Made by a program: the position numbers and the translations under genes. From positions 1-64,000 of the forward strand of contig OX365943.1 in the NCBI GenBank assembly GCA_947243795.1: a DNA stretch of 64,000 bases, given 5' to 3'. The first letter of the stretch is position 1. Every line of letters begins with the position of its first letter. The notes beneath the pieces were generated by a model. It did not search any database, was not told the origin of the DNA, and saw only the letters and a list, made by a program, of their open reading frames with translations. This stretch comes from Saccharomyces uvarum (lineage: Eukaryota; Ascomycota; Saccharomycetes; Saccharomycetales; Saccharomycetaceae). Shown here one piece after another: positions 21,509 to 31,200 of the stretch.

Positions 21509-22915
21509 TTAAAGGATTATATCAGTATCATCTTTAGAACTACCGCTGGATTGCAAAGGTCTGGTAATAGGCAGAGTAATAAGAGCTCTTTGGCATTTAG
21601 TTGAAAATCTCTGGATCATTCTATTATCACAGTGTTTCAGGGAGAAAACAAACTTGACCACATCGCACAAAGCGCTCCAAGCCTCCGATTCCACATCTTG
21701 ATCATATTGTTTTACGACGTCCACTAATGCATTCGCTATTTCCAGAGCTTTTGTCGATATTCCAGGGCCGTGAACTTCATAAAGATTGTTTGGGCTTAGA
21801 AATATATCGTCTAGCATATCCCTGGCAATTTCGACTGGTATGTGGGCATTGTTACTATTCGAGAAAAAATTGGCGCCCTTCATCCGAAACACCAGCCTCC
21901 AAGCCAGTGCTCTTATCCAATGCCGAGAAAATGAAATGTCTACGTACCCGTAAGACCATGGCTCTATTTCCAGTGATGATGTATGAAGTTCTTTCCATAT
22001 TTTTTTAAGAGAGTCTTCTGTACAAGAAACATTCTCAGAGTCAGTAGCTAAAGCATCAAAGAAACATTTTCCGGGTATAGTAAAGACCCTGATCATCTCA
22101 AGAAAACTATCCAGGGAGAGTCGAGGGTCAGTGACAACCTCAAGTTGTGGTGGGGCTACCGTGTCATCCAGGCTTGTCGCACTATGAATATACACGGAAT
22201 AGTACCTTTCGGTCAAAAGAAGCAAATAATAAACTTTCCGTCTAAGCTGCTGCTCTTCAAATGAGAGAGATTCATACGTTTCTTCAATATGCAATTCGCC
22301 GACCTTGATGAGGCCAATGGCTTCGCAAGAAAGTCTGTATGAAGTTCTTGTCTCTGCAAATTGTGCGAAACAACGAAGCAAGCAATAATATGTCATGATT
22401 CTAAATATGTCGCTGCTACTGAGATCGTCAAAGTCTTGGCGCGATGCCATACAGAGAATTGATAACTGCCTTCCAGTATAATATGTTCCCTCTTCGGATT
22501 CTATTCCGGTATGCAAATCGCTAAGAGTGGCCGCTGAAAGAGCTACCAGAAACCAGTAAACGTGGCAATCATCGAAATTTTCATCCAAGAGCTTGTGAAG
22601 ATCATCATAGCAGAGCAAAGGCCAGATCACGTATAGATTATCGTGATACAGCCTCAAACATTGGTCAATCAGAACCTTTGGGACCTTTGCGGAAACCTCT
22701 GGAGCAGTCATTGTGCTGTTACTCTCACTGACCCTCTGCACACAGGCTATCTTTTTTAGGTTTTTTGACCTGATGGACTTTGGACCTCGTTTTCTTAATG
22801 GTTGAAGATAAGTACAATTCAAATCGCGTTGAAGGCAACGACCGCACGGTCCCTTACCATCACATTTTACTCGACGAACGCGACAACAGTCGCATGCCTG
22901 CTTGACCAGAGTCAT
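21509..22915 (-). CDS. MAL-activator, Zn2Cys6 transcription factor (MALx3 type)
   Basis: A 468-residue regulator, the same length as Mal33 by recall, about 75-80 % similar along its length. The Zn2Cys6 binuclear cluster is complete at the N-terminus: Cys8, 11, 18, 24, 27 and 34 in ACDCCRVRRVKCDGKGPCGR and the following residues. A basic linker RKRGPKSIRSKNLKK follows, then a fungal regulatory domain from about residue 85 (LIDQCLRLYHDNLYVIWPLL). When maltose is present it binds the divergent MAL promoter and activates maltase and permease. It lies at the permease 3' end in opposite orientation, the standard MAL locus position. It is also divergent from the isomaltase at 24279 with 1.36 kb between them. 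No frame break is seen, so it is potentially functional, unlike several inactive S. cerevisiae MALx3 alleles. Confidence 0.94.
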   Translation of the reverse strand: MTLVKQACDCCRVRRVKCDGKGPCGRCLQRDLNCTYLQPLRKRGPKSIRSKNLKKIACVQRVSESNSTMTAPEVSAKVPKVLIDQCLRLYHDNLYVIWPLLCYDDLHKLLDENFDDCHVYWFLVALSAATLSDLHTGIESEEGTYYTGRQLSILCMASRQDFDDLSSSDIFRIMTYYCLLRCFAQFAETRTSYRLSCEAIGLIKVGELHIEETYESLSFEEQQLRRKVYYLLLLTERYYSVYIHSATSLDDTVAPPQLEVVTDPRLSLDSFLEMIRVFTIPGKCFFDALATDSENVSCTEDSLKKIWKELHTSSLEIEPWSYGYVDISFSRHWIRALAWRLVFRMKGANFFSNSNNAHIPVEIARDMLDDIFLSPNNLYEVHGPGISTKALEIANALVDVVKQYDQDVESEAWSALCDVVKFVFSLKHCDNRMIQRFSTKCQRALITLPITRPLQSSGSSKDDTDIIL

Positions 22916-24278
22916 ATTGAAAGCAGAAAAAATTTTTTTTCAAGACGTTTTTAGTCTGACCTTTGACGTTGAAATTTCCATTCGCTTAGTAAAAGATCTT
23001 AGAACCATTTGCCCTTGTCCGTATTTAAGCCACTGAATATAAAGGAACAGAAAAATAACCTGGGGGTGGGGAAATGCGGTATGGGTGTGGGGGGCGCCAC
23101 ACGTGAACGAAATATTTCGATCACCCGGGTAGTGATTCATCTGGACGACCGGGTCGGTTGTAATTGACGATTTTAGTTTCACTGCGATTATTCTCATCCA
23201 GATGCTTCTTCGTAAGCAACGCTCGTTGAACGCAACTACACTTATCCAATCGAACCGATTCTCAAAGTCGCTCTAGTCCCGGTTTGGGCTTCATCCTGGT
23301 ATCGATCGTTGAAGTTTCGGTTCAATTAATCTTGTAAACTCCTCTCGTAGGTCATCTTGTTTCTAAATAGATCAACCTTCGTGTCCCTGAACGTGCTTTC
23401 AAGGGTACCGAACCTGAGCAAAAGTTCATTGTTTCCATAGAAGATATTTTTCTGATGTCTCGGTAAATCAAGATAGACAGACAAAGAGCAAATTTTCAAA
23501 AAGTATTACGAGACAAGACAATAGTTTGAGTCTCCAATTCTACTGGTGGAATTGGAGGGCATAATAGGGTAAGATGAATCTATTTAAAGGCATTGGCGCT
23601 TTTGAACGGTGCACTTCCAAGCGGTAGCGGTGTTTCTCCGCGGAGTACAAGGGGCCATGGTCTAGATGCTGCGCTGCTCAGGCTTCTTTGAGTAGAGGCT
23701 TCCCCACAGGTGAGAAAGACAGAACAATTCTGGTCAAATAAGGTGACAAAACGATATTTGCATGGCGGAGTAATTGTCGTAGAAACCCGCGCTACGGCGA
23801 AATCCTGGAAATGAAGCTCCCCGAGATTAAGTTATTGGTTACGTAAGAGTGGGACCTGCCACTGGAAAATATCCCGGAGAATTAGTTGCTGGCACACCAT
23901 CCGATCACGTACCGTCATTTCTAACCAGAGTAGATGCGAAGCAAGGCCAATTGCGTATTCTTACCCCCACGTTATTAGGGCTGATGATTAGCGGAATAGT
24001 CGTGTAAACATCATCGAACTGACTGCTGAGAGTTTATTTCCCCGAATATGACGTTGAAATAATCAGTAAACAATGTTCACCGTTTCCCATCATACCACTC
24101 ACTAAGCGAGAATGAGGGATGGCCCCTTCCCATTGAATATAAAAGGCCTTCGAGAATTACTATGAAGTTCTAGACCCTCAACCTTTTGCTGCATTCCGAA
24201 AGACATCCATCCAAGCTTTGAACTACTCGAAAAAGCATAAATCAGGATACACGTTAAACTTCTAATTGAGCCTTTGTA
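22916..24278. promoter_or_regulatory. Divergent promoter region, MAL activator / isomaltase
   Basis: 1.36 kb without a gene. TATAAAAG at 24138-24145 is 134 bp before the isomaltase ATG. A perfect PDRE palindrome TCCGCGGA lies at 23637-23644. A G-rich run near 23080-23096 could bind Mig1 or stress factors. No decayed gene was recognised. Confidence 0.5.
23637..23644. promoter_or_regulatory. Perfect PDRE palindrome upstream of isomaltase
   Basis: TCCGCGGA is the optimal Pdr1/Pdr3 binding site. It lies 635 bp before the isomaltase ATG and 722 bp before the activator ATG. Control of IMA or MAL genes by Pdr1/Pdr3 is not something I know of, so this is a sequence match only. Confidence 0.4.
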
Positions 24279-26048
24279 ATGACCATTTCATCCGCACATC
24301 CAGAAATAAAACCCAAATGGTGGAAAGAGGCCACCGTCTATCAAATCTACCCTGCAAGTTTCAAAGACTCCAACAACGATGGTTGGGGTGATATGAAGGG
24401 TATTTCCTCCAAGTTGGAGTACATCAAAGATCTTGGTGCCGACGCTATCTGGATCTCGCCATTCTACGACTCGCCACAAGATGACATGGGCTATGATATT
24501 GCCAACTACGAGAAGGTCTGGCCTACCTACGGTACCAACGAGGATTGCTTCGCCTTGATTGAAAAGACGCACAAACTAGGTATGAAGTTTATCACCGATT
24601 TGGTCATCAACCATTGTTCCAGTGAACACGCGTGGTTCAAGGAGAGTAGATCCTCCAAGACCAACCCCAAGCGTGACTGGTTCTTCTGGAGAGCACCAAA
24701 GGGATACGACGCCGATGGCGCTCCAATCCCACCAAACAACTGGAGATCGTACTTCGGTGGTTCTGCATGGACTTTCGATGAAACAACAAACGAGTTTTAC
24801 CTGCGTCTATTCTGCTCCACGCAGCCTGATCTCAACTGGGAGAATGAAGACTGCAGAAAGGCAATCTACGAAAGTGCTGTTGGATACTGGTTAGACCATG
24901 GTGTCGACGGTTTCAGAATCGATGTAGGGAGCTTGTACTCCAAAGTTGTTGGTCTACCAGACGCTCCTGTGACTGACGAGAACACAAAGTGGCAACCCAG
25001 TGATGCTTTCACAATGAATGGGCCACGTATCCACGAGTTTCACCAAGAAATGAACAAGTTTATGAGAGACAGGGTTAAAGACGGCAGAGAGATTATGACT
25101 GTTGGTGAAATGCAACATGCTTCCGATGAGACCAAGAAGTTGTATACAAGTGCATCAAGACACGAGCTTAGTGAGTTGTTCAACTTTTCTCACACTGATG
25201 TTGGAACCTCACCCAAGTTCCGTCAAAATTTGGTTCCATTTGAACTGAAGGATTGGAAGGTTGCTCTTGCCGAGCTGTTCAGATACGTTAACGGGTCCGA
25301 TTGTTGGTCAACAATTTACCTGGAAAACCACGACCAACCTCGTTCGATTACGAGATTTGGTGACGACTCGCCAAAAAACCGTGTCATTTCTGGTAAGCTG
25401 TTGTCCGTCCTGTTAACTGCTTTGACTGGTACTCTATATGTCTACCAGGGACAGGAGCTGGGCCAAATCAATTTCAAAAACTGGCCTGTTGAAAAGTACG
25501 AGGACGTTGAAATCAGAAACAACTACAAGGCAATCAAGGAAGAGCATGGGGAAAACTCGAATGAGATGAAGAAGTTTTTAGAGGCCATTGCCCTCATTTC
25601 CAGAGACCACGCAAGAACACCTATGCAATGGAGCAGTGAAGAGCCAAATGCTGGCTTCTCCGGGCCTACTGGCAAGCCATGGTTCTTCTTGAACGAATCT
25701 TTCAGAGACGGAATTAACGTTGAAGATGAGCAAAAGGATCCAAACTCTGTGTTGGCTTTCTGGAAGGAGGCTTTGAGATTTAGAAAGGCACACAAGGATA
25801 TTACTGTTTATGGTTACGACTTCGAGTTTATCGACTTGGACAATAAAAAACTGTTCAGTTTCACCAAAAAGTACGAGAACAAGACTTTGTTTGCAGCCTT
25901 GAACTTTAGCTCTGACGCGGTAGATTTTACGCTTCCAAATGATAACTCGTCGTTTAAGTTAGAGTTTGGGAACTACCCAAAGAAGGAGGTAGATGCCTCT
26001 TCCAGAACTTTGAAGCCATGGGAGGGCAGAATCTACATATCTGAGTGA
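24279..26048 (+). CDS. Isomaltase (oligo-1,6-glucosidase), IMA1-position copy
   Basis: 589 residues, with Asp215, Glu277 and Asp352 as catalytic residues and the isomaltase-type Val216. The role is the same as that of the copy at 9797: hydrolysis of alpha-1,6-linked glucosides in the cytosol. The protein is identical to the other copy except for one residue (Ser replacing Asn next to the C-terminal Glu). At DNA level the differences I found are few and mostly silent, for example the third bases of codons 2, 17 and 50. The flanks upstream of the ATG are unrelated, and downstream only the stop and about seven bases are shared. Its place beside the MAL activator in divergent orientation equals IMA1 in the S. 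cerevisiae MAL1 locus. The two copies are inverted relative to each other. Confidence 0.96.
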   Translation: MTISSAHPEIKPKWWKEATVYQIYPASFKDSNNDGWGDMKGISSKLEYIKDLGADAIWISPFYDSPQDDMGYDIANYEKVWPTYGTNEDCFALIEKTHKLGMKFITDLVINHCSSEHAWFKESRSSKTNPKRDWFFWRAPKGYDADGAPIPPNNWRSYFGGSAWTFDETTNEFYLRLFCSTQPDLNWENEDCRKAIYESAVGYWLDHGVDGFRIDVGSLYSKVVGLPDAPVTDENTKWQPSDAFTMNGPRIHEFHQEMNKFMRDRVKDGREIMTVGEMQHASDETKKLYTSASRHELSELFNFSHTDVGTSPKFRQNLVPFELKDWKVALAELFRYVNGSDCWSTIYLENHDQPRSITRFGDDSPKNRVISGKLLSVLLTALTGTLYVYQGQELGQINFKNWPVEKYEDVEIRNNYKAIKEEHGENSNEMKKFLEAIALISRDHARTPMQWSSEEPNAGFSGPTGKPWFFLNESFRDGINVEDEQKDPNSVLAFWKEALRFRKAHKDITVYGYDFEFIDLDNKKLFSFTKKYENKTLFAALNFSSDAVDFTLPNDNSSFKLEFGNYPKKEVDASSRTLKPWEGRIYISE

Positions 26049-27534
26049 TTAACGAATGAAAATGTTAAGATGACCATAATGCCATTGTATAAATGATCCG
26101 GAGGGAACCAAATATGACGTATATATCTGTTTAAGTTAGCTTTATATAGATCCGCAAAGCTTTACAGTATGCTTTCTGGCATTTTATAGGAAAAGTTTCG
26201 TTTATTCTAGTCTACGTTTTTTTAAGAAAGTAAATAATCGAAACTAATTATTAAAGAAAAAAGATTCAGAAAAAAATATTTAAAAGATGGAAATAGATAG
26301 AGTCCAAGTTTGGAAAACTAGTTTTTGAGTTCCTTCTTTTACAAGAGCCCCTGTTCATGATAATGATAAACTGTAACATGACGAGAAACATTGGTGAAAA
26401 GAAATGATCTAAGCTCGCAACAATTCATATAGAAAGCCTTTGAAACGTAGAAACGTATCCCACATTCATGATCATAATACTAACGACTCTCGTTACATAA
26501 ATCTTAACGTGCCATTGCCATCACTTGGCTGGAATACTTCACAGGCCTTATATCAATATAACATAGTAACAAATAATTCCATATCTCATACTGTAATACT
26601 GCCATCCCTACGACATCAAACTACATATATAGCATCTTACGCCTACTATCTTGATGCTACGCTGTACTTTTACAAGACGAAAATCAAACTCAGAGAAATG
26701 TCACATATTCTTGGCGAACATCACAAAAAAAAGTGAATCCACTCAAGCCGCTATTTACCTACAACATCAGTGATGAACATAATAACAGAGTAGTTAACAG
26801 ACTTTAAAAGATAATCGCACCACACTTTTGATTGTGTCATACAACTCAATGCTCTGACATAATTTCGACTTAATTTCAATCACCAAGTAATGGTTCCATA
26901 TCTTATGGTATTGCAACCGATTATACGAACGCTACCACATTATGCCCCTTTCGTAATGATTACAGTACAACAGCTGATGGCATGACATACATTTTGTGAA
27001 GATGGGGAGAAAAAAATGGCTACATGAATCTATTCTAAGTACGGGAATTTCGTACGTGGCTTTACTCGGTATATTGAAACAAACCGTATAGGCTCTATTT
27101 TTCGAGCAGCTCGAAATTTCACAGGGCAGGCGCTTTTCTTTTTCAAAAGTCCGAAAATTAAACCTTATTTCTCAAGAACGAAAATTATAAGATCCCTTGA
27201 AAGATAGGGTTTGTATAAATGGAAAAATCTATTTTCTTCTGGAATTATAAATGAATCCTTAAGATTTTTGGTTGCAAGTGAAAACCGCCCTATTCTGGCC
27301 CCGTTTCCTTTTCTGCTACGCTAGATATTTTCTATTTTTCTCTCTATTCTAGTAAACCGTTCGAGATCGGTTTTGGGACTAAGATAGTACCGGTTGAAAT
27401 TAAGATTGTTAAGTGGTTTGATCCCACTTCCCAGGTGAAAGAAGATACATTAAAGGACATAAATTTTATCACGCAATTACAATCTAGGTTCAGTAGAGAA
27501 ACTGAGTTGATCATAACAATAAAATTCTAACAAG
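26049..27534. other. Gene-free gap between isomaltase and acetyltransferase
   Basis: About 1.5 kb, AT-rich, with one 98-residue frame (26440-26736) that has no recognisable features. This may be the junction between the MAL1-type block and the X-L-type block. I see no repeat or LTR marking it. Confidence 0.5.
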
Positions 27535-28125
27535 ATGGGTGTTCTGGAGAACATAGTGCCTGGTGAGCTTTATGATGCTAACTATGACCCAGATATTATA
27601 AAACTTAGAAAAGAGGCTAAAATAAAGCTTCACAAATACAACACACTCAGCCCGGTTGAGGAAACTGAAAAAAACAAAGTTATCAAGGAATTGCTGGGAA
27701 GCTGTGGCGAAAACTTTATAATTGAACCCCCATTTTTTTGTGATTACGGTAGCAACATTCATATTGGAAATAATTTTTACTCCAATCACAATCTCATTAT
27801 ACTGGACGGGGCGAAGGTACTGATTGGCGACAACGTATGTATTGCTCCTAATGTTGGAATTTATACGGCAGGCCATCCGATTGATGTAAATAGACGTGTC
27901 CAGGGCCTGGAATATGCTATTCCTGTGACTATAGGTGATAATGTATGGATCGGAGGTGGAGTGTCAGTAATTCCTGGCGTAAACATAGGAAAAAATTCTG
28001 TGATTGCCGCAGGGAGCGTTGTAATTCGTGATATACCTGAAGGTGTCGTCGCTGCAGGTAATCCCTGTAGAGTCATAAGAAAGATCACTGAAAGCGATGA
28101 TCAAATAACGAATTTTAAAAAATGA
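27535..28125 (+). CDS. Sugar O-acetyltransferase (LacA/Maa family), YJL218W-like
   Basis: 196 residues, equal to S. cerevisiae YJL218W. The left-handed beta-helix of hexapeptide repeats is plain: IHIGNNFYSNHNLII, VLIGDNVCIAPNVGIYTAGH, VTIGDNVWIGGGVSVIPGV and NIGKNSVIAAGSVV. The catalytic His of the family lies in YTAGHP near residue 114. Homologues are mostly bacterial maltose or galactoside acetyltransferases that use acetyl-CoA to acetylate the 6-OH of sugars, possibly as detoxification. The yeast substrate is not established. In S. cerevisiae the gene follows HXT9 and precedes REE1 on X-L. Here a REE1 remnant follows, so that pair was carried along, while a MAL cluster sits between it and the HXT gene. 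Cytosolic; trimeric assembly inferred from family. Confidence 0.93.
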   Translation: MGVLENIVPGELYDANYDPDIIKLRKEAKIKLHKYNTLSPVEETEKNKVIKELLGSCGENFIIEPPFFCDYGSNIHIGNNFYSNHNLIILDGAKVLIGDNVCIAPNVGIYTAGHPIDVNRRVQGLEYAIPVTIGDNVWIGGGVSVIPGVNIGKNSVIAAGSVVIRDIPEGVVAAGNPCRVIRKITESDDQITNFKK

Positions 28126-28535
28126 GGTAGTTTCCAAGAACGCTGCATTATGTATTTTAAAATTGAACAGTTTGATGGTTAGAAAATAATTAAAAAGTAT
28201 CAGATTTATTTTTAGTAGTAAGCATGTATATTGATAGTTAATTATTACTTCATGTTCTACAGAGCCGTGATTTACAAGTAAGAGTGATTTTTAGAGTTGG
28301 ATTCATTAAATTATAGGTTCCATGAGAGTACAAAACCCAATCGCATATTTCGCACTTTAAACTTTTTTTGTATGACAAAGCAATCGGACAACGTGTTCTC
28401 CCCGCAAATTTATGGCTACGTCATGTAATAGTAGCCCCCTCTCCCCCCACATATATTTAAACAGGCACAACATTAGCAAGAATACTTCGAACAACTGAAT
28501 CATCCAAAAGTACGAAGAGTGGACCGGACAGTACA
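28126..28535. promoter_or_regulatory. Promoter region of the REE1 remnant
   Basis: 410 bp AT-rich sequence. A CCCCTCTCCCCCCAC run near 28436-28450 and a following ATATATTTAAA could be an upstream element and a TATA-like box inherited from REE1. No gene. Confidence 0.4.
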
Positions 28536-28694
28536 ATGAATGAAGCTATAAGTACCCTGCTGACGGAAGGGTTATGGCTCAATGAGCCAAAGGAAGTTTC
28601 GGAAGATGCGGGCAAACTTAGCTTTAAAACGGATGAGAAATCTGATTTCTGGCGTGTACCCTCCTCTGGAATAGCCCGTGATTCTGGACATTAG
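28536..28694 (+). pseudogene. REE1: Truncated REE1 (YJL217W) remnant
   Basis: A 52-codon frame beginning MNEAISTLLTEGLWLNEPKE and running to GIARDSGH before a TAG. It resembles the N-terminal quarter of Ree1, a DUF1349-family protein of about 200 residues reported to act in enolase regulation. The sequence after the stop shows no further similarity, so about three quarters of the gene is lost by deletion or rearrangement and not by a point mutation alone. It directly follows the YJL218W-like gene, the S. cerevisiae order. The break lies just before the conserved XVI-L core begins, so it probably marks the rearrangement junction. Too short for the domain fold; presumed non-functional. Confidence 0.75.
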
Positions 28695-29436
28695 CACGTT
28701 TAGTCCCGTTTCCTGTTTCAGACCACTATTTGCTGAGCTGAATTTGTATATGTCGAGCCTAAATACAATTATCTCACGTACATTTATACGCTCCATCACA
28801 AGCATATCAAGAAGATAAAGTAAGAGATGGATAAAACAACGCCCTTGGTTTATTGCGTATATGGTGTATTGTCAAGACAACAAAGGATATTATATATTTA
28901 CGTCAATTTGCTTACCAACACTAACTATATACGACATATTGAAGCACGCAATTTGCGTTCTATCATGATCATGTGATAGTCACGTTACCACTTACGAATG
29001 GCGATGAGCTTATTAACCTGCACTCCATACAACGTAGTCTGCACCTTACGGACTTACAACATCAATGAATATCCGGAACAAGACAAAAGAGATGAACGGT
29101 TAAGCCATGACTGCCCGTGCATGAACTGTGTTTTCCATCCGAGCCTCTCGGGCCGAAAATGAGCCTGACTAAAAGTGGGTACCTACGCGTTTTCTTAGTA
29201 GTTGCTATCGCTTCTTTTTTTCATCGAAGGAAGTCTTCTGTGTGGCGGCACGGCAGAGCGCCACATCTGTCCTCGAAAAGACTCATGCTTTTTTCTAAGC
29301 AGTCAGTATAAAATTTTTGAACCATTAAGATAAATAGAAGTTGGAAAATATAGGCGTTATTTGTGCTTGCATATGGGGCATTCAAAAACTAGTAAAGTGA
29401 GAAACGAGCTCTATTGAGAATTTGAAAAGTGTCAAG
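28695..29436. other. Gap containing the subtelomere/core junction and SAM3 promoter
   Basis: 740 bp. The left part is where REE1 similarity ends; the right part is the SAM3 upstream region. In S. cerevisiae FDH2 and further telomeric genes precede SAM3; no trace of a formate dehydrogenase is seen. Confidence 0.5.
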
Positions 29437-31200
29437 ATGGATTTTCAAAAGACAGAGAACGAGTCGGACAAGTTCACCAAAATAGAGACTGAATCGGCAA
29501 CGATACCGGGGGGTTCAGACCATTCTGGCTCGCTGATGAGAAGAATGAAGGACTCATTTAAGCAGAGTAACCTACACGTCATAACAGAGGACCTTGAGAA
29601 TAGCGAACAGTCGGAACAGGAAAAAATACAATGGAAACTAGCGTCTCAGCCTTATCAAAAAGTGTTAAAGCAGAGACACTTGACCATGATTGCCATAGGT
29701 GGCACTTTGGGAACTGGTCTTTTCATCGGGTTGGGCTACTCTTTGGCGTCTGGTCCCGCCGCTTTGCTGATTGGTTTCTTGTTGGTTGGTACTTCTATGT
29801 TTTGTGTTGTGCAGAGTGCTGCGGAACTTTCCTGTCAGTTTCCAGTTTCTGGTTCGTATGCCACACATGTTAGCAGGTTTATAGATCAGTCCATCGGCTT
29901 CACTGTGGCTACGAACTATGCTTTGTCTTGGCTGATTTCCTTCCCGAGCGAATTGATTGGTTGTTCGCTTACCATCTCGTATTGGAACCAAACTGTAAAC
30001 CCCGCCGTGTGGGTTGCTATTTTCTACGTTTTCATCATGTGCTTGAACTTGTTTGGTGTCAAAGGGTTCGCCGAGACAGAATTCGCTTTGTCAATTATCA
30101 AAGTCGTATCTATATTCATTTTCATTATCATCGGTATCGTGCTAATTGCCGGAGGTGGCCCCAATTCTAGCGGCTACATTGGTACTAGATATTGGCATAA
30201 TCCGGGTTCTTTTGCAAAGCCTGTTTTCAAGAATCTATGTAACACTTTTGTTTCCGCAGCTTTTTCGTTCGGTGGTAGCGAGTTGGTTCTATTGACTAGC
30301 ACAGAGTCCAAGAATATCTCATCGATATCCCGTGCCGCTAAAGGTACGTTTTGGAGAATCGCCATCTTTTACATTACGACAGTCGTCATCATTGGTTGTC
30401 TAGTGCCTTATAACGATCCTAGACTACTTAATGGATCAACGAGTGAAGATATATCTGCCTCTCCCTTCGTTATTGCCTTAAGCAACACCGGCTCAATGGG
30501 TACAAGGGTCTCGAACTTTATGAACGTTGTTATCCTTGTTGCAGTGGTGTCTGTTTGTAACTCGTGCGTCTATGCTTCTTCGAGGCTAATTCAAGCTTTG
30601 GGAGCATCGGGTCAACTTCCAGAAATTTGTGCTTATATGGACAGAAAGGGAAGACCTTTGGTTGGTATCGGGATTAGTGGTATCTTCGGTCTTTTAGGTT
30701 TCCTGGTTGCATCTAACAAGGAAGGGGAAGTCTTCACCTGGCTTTTCGCTCTGTGCTCCATTTCATCTTTCTTCACTTGGTTTTGTATTTGCATGTCGCA
30801 AGTTAGATTCAGAATGGCTTTGAAAGCTCAAGGAAGATCCAAGAATGAGATTGCCTACAAATCTATGCTAGGTGTGTACGGGGGTGTTTTAGGATGTGTG
30901 CTAAACGCACTGCTGATAGCCGGTGAGATATATGTGTCAGCTGCTCCAGTGGGCGGCCCAAGCACGGCTAAAGGGTTTTTCGAGTACTGTTTGAGTATCC
31001 CGATAATGATTGTTGTCTATATTTCGCACAGAATTTATAGAGGAGACTGGAAAAATTGGTACATCAAGAAAAGTGAAATTGATCTTGACACTGGGTGTTC
31101 CGTTGAGAATCTAGAACTCTTTAATGAGCAAAAACAAGCCGAGAAAGAACTCATCGCTTCAAAACCATTCTACTACAAAATATACAGGTTTTGGTGTTAA
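29437..31200 (+). CDS. SAM3: High-affinity S-adenosylmethionine permease SAM3
   Basis: 587 residues, the length of S. cerevisiae Sam3 (YPL274W) and about 90 % identical by recall. It is a member of the yeast amino-acid transporter family (APC superfamily). A cytosolic N-terminus of about 85 residues precedes 12 membrane helices; helix 1 carries MIAIGGTLGTGLFIGLG. The C-terminus SKPFYYKIYRFWC shows the terminal FWC that is palmitoylated in related permeases. It imports SAM (also polyamines and glutamate analogues) at the plasma membrane. The ATG at 29437 is chosen because the upstream extension starts at TTG. It is followed by SAM4, which uses SAM, so uptake and use genes are neighbours in the same orientation. 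Confidence 0.97.
   Translation: MDFQKTENESDKFTKIETESATIPGGSDHSGSLMRRMKDSFKQSNLHVITEDLENSEQSEQEKIQWKLASQPYQKVLKQRHLTMIAIGGTLGTGLFIGLGYSLASGPAALLIGFLLVGTSMFCVVQSAAELSCQFPVSGSYATHVSRFIDQSIGFTVATNYALSWLISFPSELIGCSLTISYWNQTVNPAVWVAIFYVFIMCLNLFGVKGFAETEFALSIIKVVSIFIFIIIGIVLIAGGGPNSSGYIGTRYWHNPGSFAKPVFKNLCNTFVSAAFSFGGSELVLLTSTESKNISSISRAAKGTFWRIAIFYITTVVIIGCLVPYNDPRLLNGSTSEDISASPFVIALSNTGSMGTRVSNFMNVVILVAVVSVCNSCVYASSRLIQALGASGQLPEICAYMDRKGRPLVGIGISGIFGLLGFLVASNKEGEVFTWLFALCSISSFFTWFCICMSQVRFRMALKAQGRSKNEIAYKSMLGVYGGVLGCVLNALLIAGEIYVSAAPVGGPSTAKGFFEYCLSIPIMIVVYISHRIYRGDWKNWYIKKSEIDLDTGCSVENLELFNEQKQAEKELIASKPFYYKIYRFWC

Noticed and set aside
26440-26736. 98-codon plus-strand frame after the isomaltase
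   Set aside because: Compositionally ordinary AT-rich DNA, no hydrophobic or domain pattern, no family resemblance.
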